DNA of 20,895 bases from Natronohydrobacter sp. (GTDB taxonomy: Bacteria; Pseudomonadota; Alphaproteobacteria; Rhodobacterales; Rhodobacteraceae). Of the stretch, positions 15,915-20,895 are shown one piece after another. The notes beneath the pieces were generated by a model. The model made no database searches and was not told the origin of the DNA. It saw only the letters and a program-made list of their open reading frames with translations. Position 1 is the stretch's first letter. Every line of letters begins with the position of its first letter. Location of the stretch: the NCBI GenBank assembly GCA_007116445.1, contig SKIM01000318.1, forward strand, positions 1 to 20,895, in the 5' to 3' direction. Position numbers and translations under genes: made by a program.

Positions 15915-16337
15915 ATGCGCTATCTGCACACTATGGTCCGGGTCAAGGATCTCGACGCCTCGATGGCATTTTATCGACTGCTGGGTCTCATCGAGACCCG
16001 CCGCCATGACAACGAAGGCGGGCGCTTCACGCTGGTTTTCATGGCGCCGCCCGGCCAGCCTGATTGCCCGGTCGAACTGACCTGGAACTGGGACGGCGAT
16101 GATGCCCTGCCCTCAGACAGCCGTCATTTCGGCCATCTCGCCTATGAGGTCGAGGATATTTACGCCAAATGCGCCGAATTGCAGGCGGCTGGCGTGACGA
16201 TCAACCGTCCGCCGCGCGACGGGCGCATGGCTTTTGTGCGCTCCCCAGACAATATCTCGATCGAGTTGCTGCAAAAAGGCGATGCGCTGCCCCCCGCAGA
16301 ACCCTGGGCCAGCATGGAGAGCACCGGCCACTGGTAG
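15915..16337 (+). CDS. gloA: Lactoylglutathione lyase (glyoxalase I)
   Basis: A 140-residue VOC-fold protein, very probably glyoxalase I, which turns the hemithioacetal of methylglyoxal and glutathione into S-lactoylglutathione. The four metal ligands expected in the family are visible: H5 (YLHTMVRV), E54 (VELTWNWD), H74 (FGHLAYEV) and E117 (ISIELLQKG). The segment INRPPRDGRMAFVRSPD is typical of bacterial GloA. AGGAGG at 15904-15909 lies 5 bases before the ATG at 15915, which decides this start over the ATG at 15795. The gene converges with the AAA ATPase gene, with 4 bases between the stops. The 118-base region shared with thyA contains a 10-bp palindrome, TGTGGCCACA, at 15820-15829. Confidence 0.92.
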   Translation: MRYLHTMVRVKDLDASMAFYRLLGLIETRRHDNEGGRFTLVFMAPPGQPDCPVELTWNWDGDDALPSDSRHFGHLAYEVEDIYAKCAELQAAGVTINRPPRDGRMAFVRSPDNISIELLQKGDALPPAEPWASMESTGHW

Positions 16338-16341
16338 GTGC

Positions 16342-17184
16342 TCAGGCGCCCGGCGCGCTGGGGGAAAAGAAGATGCCGTCGTCGATGACGGCCTGAACCG
16401 TTGAACGCTTCACCATCTTGTCGTCCTGCGCATAGGCATAGGTCAGCGCCATGTCGCAAAGCTGGTTGATCAGCCGGGGGATGCCGCCGGTCTGCTCATG
16501 CACCAATTCGGCGGCTTGTTTGCTGAAAATGCCAGGTGTGCCCCCGGCCACGCGCAACCTGTGCGCAATGTATTTCATGACTGTATCGCGCTCCATATAG
16601 GGCAGGTGGTAATTCGCCGCGACACGTTGCGCGAATTGTACAAGATCCGGGCGGCGCACATGATCGCGCAACTCCGGCTGGCCGATCAGGAAGAGCTGGA
16701 GCACTTCTTCCTTGCCAAGATTGATATTGGTCAACATGCGCAGTTCTTCCAGCGCCTCGGGTGAGAGATTCTGTGCTTCGTCGATCACCAGGAGCACACG
16801 GCGACCCTCATTGTATTCCTGCACAAGAAACTCCTGCACGCGCAAGAACTTGGCTTCTTCGCTGATGTCGGATTTGGTCAGCTCGGGCAGCAGCCATTGC
16901 AGGATTTCGCGCGTCTTGGGCCGGGTATTGGTCACAAGCGCAATCGAGAGGGAGTCGTCAGCTTCGATTTCCTGAATGAAATGCTGCAAAAGGATCGTCT
17001 TGCCCGCGCCGATCTCGCCGCTGATCAGCGTGATGGGCGCGCGGGTCGCAAGCCCGTATTGCAGCATCGTGAAGGCCCCGCGCACGGCGTCGGACCAGAA
17101 CAGGAATTCCGGATCCGGCGTCAATGAAAACGGGCGCTGCGTGAAGCCGAAATGCGCCAGATAGGAACTGTAACCCTGGGTCAT
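16342..17184 (-). CDS. ExeA-type AAA ATPase (exopolysaccharide/secretion associated)
   Basis: A 280-residue AAA ATPase of the ExeA/GspA-like family. It opens with the usual YLAHFGFTQRPFSLTPDPEFLFW, then Walker A GEIGAGKT (56-63), Walker B VLLVIDEAQNL (D134, E135), a sensor region LFLIGQPELRD and the helical lid ending TGGIPRLINQLCDMALTYAYAQ. Relatives occur in type II secretion (ExeA), where a periplasmic peptidoglycan-binding half follows; that half and any membrane segment are missing here. Similar short forms sit in exopolysaccharide gene clusters, and the divergent sugar-phosphate transferase gene fits that setting. AGGG lies just upstream of the ATG, spaced by a run of A. Its exact role is unknown. 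Confidence 0.85.
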   Translation of the reverse strand: MTQGYSSYLAHFGFTQRPFSLTPDPEFLFWSDAVRGAFTMLQYGLATRAPITLISGEIGAGKTILLQHFIQEIEADDSLSIALVTNTRPKTREILQWLLPELTKSDISEEAKFLRVQEFLVQEYNEGRRVLLVIDEAQNLSPEALEELRMLTNINLGKEEVLQLFLIGQPELRDHVRRPDLVQFAQRVAANYHLPYMERDTVMKYIAHRLRVAGGTPGIFSKQAAELVHEQTGGIPRLINQLCDMALTYAYAQDDKMVKRSTVQAVIDDGIFFSPSAPGA

Positions 17185-17249
17185 TTTTTTCCCTGGTCTC
17201 GGCCATGAGTTGCCCTGAAGCGTTCTCGTTAATGCCCTCGCATGGCAGG

Positions 17250-17277
17250 ATTCAAGCGCAATTGCGCCAAATTCAAG
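17250..17277. repeat. Palindrome flanked by ATTCAAG direct repeats
   Basis: ATTCAAG occurs at 17250-17256 and again at 17271-17277, starts 21 bases apart, which is two helical turns. Between them, sharing one base, lies the 12-bp palindrome GCGCAATTGCGC. The arrangement looks like an operator for a dimeric regulator, but no known regulator was recognised. Confidence 0.4.
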
Positions 17278-17363
17278 GAATCAGCGCCGCAATTGGAACA
17301 CATGATTCGCAGTTTATGCCCAAGCGCGGCCATAATTTTGCCTTGTCGCCTCACAAACCGAGG

Positions 17364-17375
17364 GTTTCATGAAAC
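17364..17375. promoter_or_regulatory. 12-bp palindrome GTTTCATGAAAC
   Basis: A perfect inverted repeat with no loop, 214 bases before the sugar-phosphate transferase start and 180 before the ATPase start. It is a candidate operator and is too short and loop-free for a terminator. Confidence 0.35.
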
Positions 17376-17588
17376 AAAATGCGCCCTGACGCCGATTTGT
17401 TCGCCGATCCCACACAACGCCCGCGCCTGAAAAGCCGATTTTGTCATCCTCACGTTGTTTTCCAGTGTCACAGCGTACCGTTAAGAGTATGTAAACCATG
17501 AACCGGTTAAGTGACGTCGTTCCTACGGTTGGGGAAGGCCTGGATGGCCGACCTCTGGACATGTCGGTACGAGAAGAAGGGTAACTTG

Positions 17589-18290
17589 ATGTTTGCGCGC
17601 GTGCTTTACGAGACCAGACCTGAAACGCCGCTCGACCTCGGCAGCGCAGAGCTTGCGACCACTTATGCCGCGCGGCCAGGCATGTACCGCAGTTTTGGCA
17701 AACGTGCCTTCGATCTGTCCATGCTGGCGCTGATTGCGCCGATTGTTCTGCCCGTCATCATTGTTGTGACGATTATCCTGATGGTCCAGGGTCAAAGCCC
17801 CTTCTTCAGCCAGCTACGCGTCGGTCGCGGCGGACAGACATTCAAGCTCTGGAAATTCCGCACCATGCAGCCTGATGCGGAAAGCGTACTGGAAAAGATC
17901 CTTGCCAACAACCCAGAATTGCGGGACGAATGGGAGCGCACCCAGAAGTTGAAGAAGGATCCGCGCGTCACGGCTTTCGGACATTATCTGCGCAAGACCT
18001 CCATTGATGAACTTCCGCAATTGCTCAATGTGCTTCTGGGACAGATGAGCTTTCTCGGTCCGCGCCCGATGCTCCCTGAACAGCAGTATATCTACGGCCC
18101 CGCCTTTCCCGTCTATAGCTCCTTGCGTCCGGGGATTTCGGGTCCGTGGCAAGTTTCAGAACGAAACGACGCCCATTTTCAGCGTCGCGCCGAGCTGGAT
18201 ATGGACTATGCACGCGACTTGTCATTCAAGACCGATCTCAAACTGGTGGCGAAGACATTGCGGACGGTGTGGTACAGCACTGGTTACTGA
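17589..18290 (+). CDS. Polyprenyl-phosphate sugar-1-phosphate transferase (exopolysaccharide initiation)
   Basis: A 233-residue transferase of the bacterial sugar-transferase family (PglC/ExoY/WcaJ catalytic core). It moves a sugar-1-phosphate from a nucleotide sugar to undecaprenyl phosphate at the inner face of the inner membrane, the first step of exopolysaccharide assembly. A single hydrophobic segment lies at 44-67, followed by SPFFSQLRVGRGGQTF, KFRTM (89-93), the catalytic Asp140-Glu141 in SIDELPQL and FLGPRPMLPEQ (155-165). This is the short form without the WcaJ four-helix front part. AAGAAGGG ends 7 bases before the ATG at 17589; the ATG at 17544 also has a usable ribosome site, so the start is uncertain by 15 residues. 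The sugar is unknown, and no polymerase or flippase genes follow in the window. Confidence 0.9.
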   Translation: MFARVLYETRPETPLDLGSAELATTYAARPGMYRSFGKRAFDLSMLALIAPIVLPVIIVVTIILMVQGQSPFFSQLRVGRGGQTFKLWKFRTMQPDAESVLEKILANNPELRDEWERTQKLKKDPRVTAFGHYLRKTSIDELPQLLNVLLGQMSFLGPRPMLPEQQYIYGPAFPVYSSLRPGISGPWQVSERNDAHFQRRAELDMDYARDLSFKTDLKLVAKTLRTVWYSTGY

Positions 18291-18346
18291 TCCGCTCCTC
18301 GCCATATCTTAGCCAGACGCACTGTCGCTTTACGGCAGGGACAGAT

Positions 18347-19033
18347 ATGTTTTACTCAGACGAAAGCGTGAAAGTCAGTCCAATGGGTCCGCAACACATC
18401 ACCCTTCCTACACGCGCAAACGCGCGGGCGGTGATTTTGCTGGTGGGGATCACATGCTTGCCCGAGATTATCCTGACCCTGCTGGAGGCAAGCGGTTTGG
18501 GCAGCGGTTCGGCCCGACAGGAGCTTTTGGTCCTCGGCGCGTTCTGGAGTGGTCTGCTCTCTGGATGGGAACCTGTCTATCCGTTTCAACATCTGACAAT
18601 GTTTCTGACGCATGCCTTGCTGCATGGCGGCTTTCTGCATCTCATTGGCAATATGGTGGCGACACTTGCGCTGGGCGGGATCGTTGTCGCGCGTATCGGC
18701 GAGCGCGGCTTTCTGCTGCTCTATGCGATGTCGGCCATTGGTGGGGGGATCGGCTTCGCGCTGCTGTCGAGCTCGGAGGCACCGATGATCGGGGCCTCGG
18801 GGGCCGTCTTCGGATTGATTGGCGCGTGGAAATTCTGGGAATGGCAGATGCGTCAGCAACTCAACAGCTCGATGCGCCCACTCTGGCGTTCCCTGCTGGG
18901 ATTGTTTTTATTGAACGTCATTCTGTGGATTGCCTTGTCAGGCCTTCTGGCGTGGGAGGCGCATCTGGGTGGGTTCATCATGGGCGTGCTCGTGACCGCC
19001 ATTGTCACACCCAGCCTGCGCTACCGAGTCTGA
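18347..19033 (+). CDS. Rhomboid family intramembrane serine protease
   Basis: A 228-residue polytopic membrane protein of the rhomboid family, which cuts substrates inside the membrane. The hallmarks are present: HGGFLHLIGNM with His98 and Asn102 of the oxyanion region, the nucleophile Ser151 in GASGAVFG, and the partner His206 in AHLGGFIMG. About six hydrophobic segments can be traced (28-48, 95-115, 121-140, 148-162, 184-202, 207-222). The ATG at 18347 has AGGG 6 bases upstream; an in-frame ATG at 18146 would overlap the sugar-phosphate transferase and is unlikely. It follows that gene by 56 bases on the same strand and could share its transcript. The substrate is unknown. Confidence 0.92.
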   Translation: MFYSDESVKVSPMGPQHITLPTRANARAVILLVGITCLPEIILTLLEASGLGSGSARQELLVLGAFWSGLLSGWEPVYPFQHLTMFLTHALLHGGFLHLIGNMVATLALGGIVVARIGERGFLLLYAMSAIGGGIGFALLSSSEAPMIGASGAVFGLIGAWKFWEWQMRQQLNSSMRPLWRSLLGLFLLNVILWIALSGLLAWEAHLGGFIMGVLVTAIVTPSLRYRV

Positions 19034-19061
19034 ACCTGTCAGCCACGAAAACGCGCTATGC

Positions 19062-19796
19062 TCAGGTGACGTCCAGCGCGGCGATGATCGCGCTGAAATC
19101 GGACGCCTTGAGCGACGCGCCCCCGACCAAAGCGCCGTCCACATTGTCGATCGCGAAGATTTCTGCCGCGTTGGCGGGCTTGACGGACCCACCGTAAAGT
19201 AGCGAGATCGCCGCATCCGGCAGGTTCGCGCGCAGCGCGTCATGCACCTCGGCAATCTGCGCAAGCGTCGGCGTGCGTCCGGTCCCGATAGCCCAGACCG
19301 GCTCATACGCGATAACCGTATTGGCCGAGGTCGCGCCCTCCGGCACTGACCCTGCCAATTGCTCCAGAACCACCGCGAGTGTCTGCCCACCATCGCGCTC
19401 AGCCTCGGTTTCGCCCAGGCAGATAATCGCAACGAGCCCGGCCTGATGCGCAGCGCGCGCCTTCTGCGCAACCAGCGCCGAGCTTTCGCCATGATCTGCA
19501 CGACGTTCGGAATGCCCGAGGATCACATAGCGCGCGCCACTATCGGCCAGCATCTGCGCGGAAATATCACCCGTATGCGCCCCTGACACCCGCGCTGCGC
19601 AATCCTGCCCGCCAACCATGACCGCACTGCCTGCGACAGCTTCGGCCATGGCAGAGATCAGCGTCGCTGGGGGGCAAAGCAAGACACCACAGCTCACCTG
19701 CCCCAGCCCGGAGACCAACGCATGTGCCTCATCAAGATCGGCGCGCAGCCCGTTCATCTTCCAGTTTCCAGCAGCGAGTTTGCAGGCTTTGGTCAT
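19062..19796 (-). CDS. tpiA: Triosephosphate isomerase
   Basis: A 244-residue TIM-barrel isomerase interconverting dihydroxyacetone phosphate and glyceraldehyde 3-phosphate. Catalytic residues are visible: Asn11 and Lys13 in GNWKMNG, His95 in ILGHSERR, and Glu165 in AYEPVWAIGTG. Flexible loop 6 follows directly (WAIGTG), and the phosphate-binding LLYGGSVKPANA is at 199-210. The ATG at 19796 with AAGGGA upstream matches the family start; an upstream in-frame extension to 19850 is not needed. It converges with the rhomboid gene and follows the Fe-S carrier gene by 54 bases on the same strand. Confidence 0.97.
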   Translation of the reverse strand: MTKACKLAAGNWKMNGLRADLDEAHALVSGLGQVSCGVLLCPPATLISAMAEAVAGSAVMVGGQDCAARVSGAHTGDISAQMLADSGARYVILGHSERRADHGESSALVAQKARAAHQAGLVAIICLGETEAERDGGQTLAVVLEQLAGSVPEGATSANTVIAYEPVWAIGTGRTPTLAQIAEVHDALRANLPDAAISLLYGGSVKPANAAEIFAIDNVDGALVGGASLKASDFSAIIAALDVT

Positions 19797-19850
19797 GGTC
19801 GCATCCCTTCCAGTTTCCCAAGAGATACGCGCAGTGCGCCCGCGATGCAA

Positions 19851-20243
19851 TCAACCCCCAGCGCGGGCCTTGTTCATACGCTCGGTCAGGGTCTCAACAT
19901 CATCGAATTTAATCGATTCACCGCACCCACAAGCATCTGTGACATTGGGGTTACGAAATCGGAAAGCGCTCTCGATCAAGCCCGTTTCATAGTCGATTTC
20001 AGTGCCGAAAAGGAACATCTGCGCCATCGGTGCGATGATGACCCGCGCACCGTCCTGTTCCACCACTTCTTCGTGATCCTGCACGTCCTGCGCGGTTTCC
20101 ATCGTGTATTCCATCCCCGCGCAGCCGCCTTTCTTGACGCCCACGCGCAGACCCGACGCCCCTTCGCGCTCCATCAGCCGCCGAATCTGGCGCACAGCCG
20201 CCGGGGTCAGTGTCACGGGCGATTTTCCGGGGATCGCAAACAT
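19851..20243 (-). CDS. A-type Fe-S cluster carrier (SufA/IscA-like)
   Basis: A 130-residue HesB/IscA/SufA-type protein that carries Fe-S clusters from the assembly scaffold to target proteins. The three ligand cysteines are in place: Cys41 in KGGCAGMEY and Cys105/Cys107 in DACGCGES. FLFGTEIDY and FRFRNPN are further family segments. It is somewhat longer than IscA, with a C-terminal tail of about 20 residues (DDVETLTERMNKARAGG). AAGGAG stands 6 bases before the ATG at 20243. The start follows the O-acetyltransferase stop by 2 bases, and a sufT-like gene precedes that, so the name sufA is likely, but erpA cannot be ruled out. Confidence 0.9.
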   Translation of the reverse strand: MFAIPGKSPVTLTPAAVRQIRRLMEREGASGLRVGVKKGGCAGMEYTMETAQDVQDHEEVVEQDGARVIIAPMAQMFLFGTEIDYETGLIESAFRFRNPNVTDACGCGESIKFDDVETLTERMNKARAGG

Positions 20244-20245
20244 TC

Positions 20246-20803
20246 CTAGCTCCTTGTCAAGATGCGGGCTGGATTTCCCGCAACAGTCGCGCCAGCAGCG
20301 ACATCTCGTGTCACGACAGCGCCGGCTGCGATGATCGCACCAGCCCCCACAGTCACGCCGGGCAGCAAGATCGCCCCACCACCGATCCAGACATCCGCGC
20401 CAATCGTGATGGGGCGGCCCCATTCCTCGCCCCGCGCCCGCGCCTGCGCATCGCGCGGATGATCGGCCGTCAGGATCTGGACATTCGGCCCGATCTGCGT
20501 CCGCGCCCCGATGCGCACCTCGCAGACATCGAGGATCACACAGTTGAAATTCACGAAACAGCCAGGCTCAAAATAAATATTCCGGCCGTAATCGACGTGA
20601 AACGGCGCACGGATCACGGCCCCGTTCCAGGTGCCGAGGAGTGCGGGCAGAAGATCGGCTCGCGCCGAATCGCCGACAATCGTCTGATTGTAGGCGCGTA
20701 GCAGTCCCTGCGCGCGTTTGCGAATCCCCACAAGTGCAGCATCGGCGGGGTCATAAGGCAACCCCGCCAGCATCTTGTCGCGCTCCGAAAGCGCAGCATC
20801 CAT
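20246..20803 (-). CDS. Sugar O-acetyltransferase (Maa/LacA family)
   Basis: A 185-residue acetyltransferase with a left-handed beta-helix, related to maltose and galactoside O-acetyltransferases. An N-terminal helical Mac domain (SERDKMLAGLPYDPADAAL) is followed by hexapeptide turns such as IGARTQIGPNVQI and the catalytic His115 in TADHPRD, then IGADVWIGGGAILLPGVTVGAGAIIAAGAVV and the closing VAGNPARIL. The ATG at 20803 shares its A with the stop of the upstream sufT-like gene (TGATG), and the next gene begins 2 bases after its stop, so it is translated as part of this operon. Its acceptor is unknown; a link to Fe-S assembly is not obvious. Confidence 0.9.
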   Translation of the reverse strand: MDAALSERDKMLAGLPYDPADAALVGIRKRAQGLLRAYNQTIVGDSARADLLPALLGTWNGAVIRAPFHVDYGRNIYFEPGCFVNFNCVILDVCEVRIGARTQIGPNVQILTADHPRDAQARARGEEWGRPITIGADVWIGGGAILLPGVTVGAGAIIAAGAVVTRDVAAGATVAGNPARILTRS

Positions 20804-20895
20804 CACATGAACCCCAGTTCCAGACGCGCTTCATCCGACATCATGTCCATGCCCCATTGTGGATCGAAGGTCATCTCGACCTCGACCGACTGCAC
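20803..20895 (-). CDS. SufT-like MIP18/DUF59 protein, 3' end only
   Basis: The last 30 codons of a gene that runs off the right edge. The reading SVEVEMTFDPQWGMDMMSDE and the end ARLELGFM match the C-terminus of DUF59/MIP18-family proteins such as SufT, which help mature Fe-S proteins. It overlaps the O-acetyltransferase start by one base (TGATG), and an A-type carrier follows, which supports the tail of a SUF operon. Too little is present to exclude a PaaD-like paralogue. Confidence 0.65.
   Translation of the reverse strand: MQSVEVEMTFDPQWGMDMMSDEARLELGFM

Larger units (their letters stand above)
17185..17588. promoter_or_regulatory. 404-bp divergent intergenic region with palindromes
   Basis: This region separates the ExeA-type ATPase gene from the sugar-phosphate transferase gene and must hold both promoters. 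It is visibly richer in A and T than its neighbours. It contains two perfect 12-bp palindromes, GCGCAATTGCGC at 17256-17267 and GTTTCATGAAAC at 17364-17375, and ACCGTTAAG/ACCGGTTAAG-like repeats at about 17477-17511. An in-frame ATG at 17544 with GGAAGG before it is an alternative start for the transferase. No RNA gene or intact small gene is seen. Confidence 0.5.

Noticed and set aside
18347..19033. Rhombosortase (GlyGly-CTERM processing) for the rhomboid gene, because it is near an ExeA-type ATPase.
   Set aside because: No GlyGly-CTERM substrate is in the window, and the sequence shows general rhomboid features only.

Overview
The window looks like chromosomal DNA of a Rhodobacteraceae-type alphaproteobacterium. 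The basis is GC-rich coding throughout, an alphaproteobacterial LexA box of the GAAC-N7-GAAC type in front of an imuB gene, a CsgH-type curli protein (a family known from Alphaproteobacteria), and AccA, GloA, ThyA, FolA and TpiA sequences of alphaproteobacterial appearance. No tRNA, rRNA, CRISPR array, insertion sequence or phage gene was seen. Genus or species cannot be assigned from the sequence alone.

Layout, left to right. (1) 79-1113: a FAD-dependent amine oxidase-like enzyme. (2) 1267-7743: a surface-glycan module. It holds a 1410-residue protein joining a galectin-like lectin domain, a helical spacer, a GT31-type glycosyltransferase and a second GT2/GT92-like glycosyltransferase. A PAPS-dependent sulfotransferase gene sits just upstream and overlaps it, a TPR plus P-loop protein is divergent from these, and a probable decayed glycosyltransferase remnant follows. 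(3) 7815-9202: a GNAT acetyltransferase behind accA. (4) 9338-12591: SOS-controlled imuB without imuA or dnaE2 beside it, convergent with an MsbA-like ABC exporter. (5) 12665-13946: a small curli cluster of two curlin-repeat proteins flanking csgH, with the csgEFG export genes absent. (6) 14146-15796: thyA-folA-hpf, with an intrinsic terminator after hpf. (7) 15915-18290: gloA, an ExeA-type AAA ATPase, and a divergent sugar-phosphate transferase of the exopolysaccharide-initiating type; a 404-bp intergenic region with two perfect 12-bp palindromes separates the last two. (8) 18347-19033: a rhomboid protease. (9) 19062-20895: tpiA, an A-type Fe-S carrier, a sugar O-acetyltransferase and the 3' end of a sufT-like gene, probably the tail of a SUF operon.

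A recurring theme is the cell surface: glycan synthesis and sulfation, lipid or polysaccharide export, curli amyloid, exopolysaccharide initiation and sugar acetylation alternate with ordinary housekeeping genes. The most unusual item is the galectin-GT31-GT2 fusion. Its lectin signature residues keep the spacing of animal galectins, and a galectin domain ahead of a GT31 domain is the known architecture of plant hydroxyproline O-galactosyltransferases.
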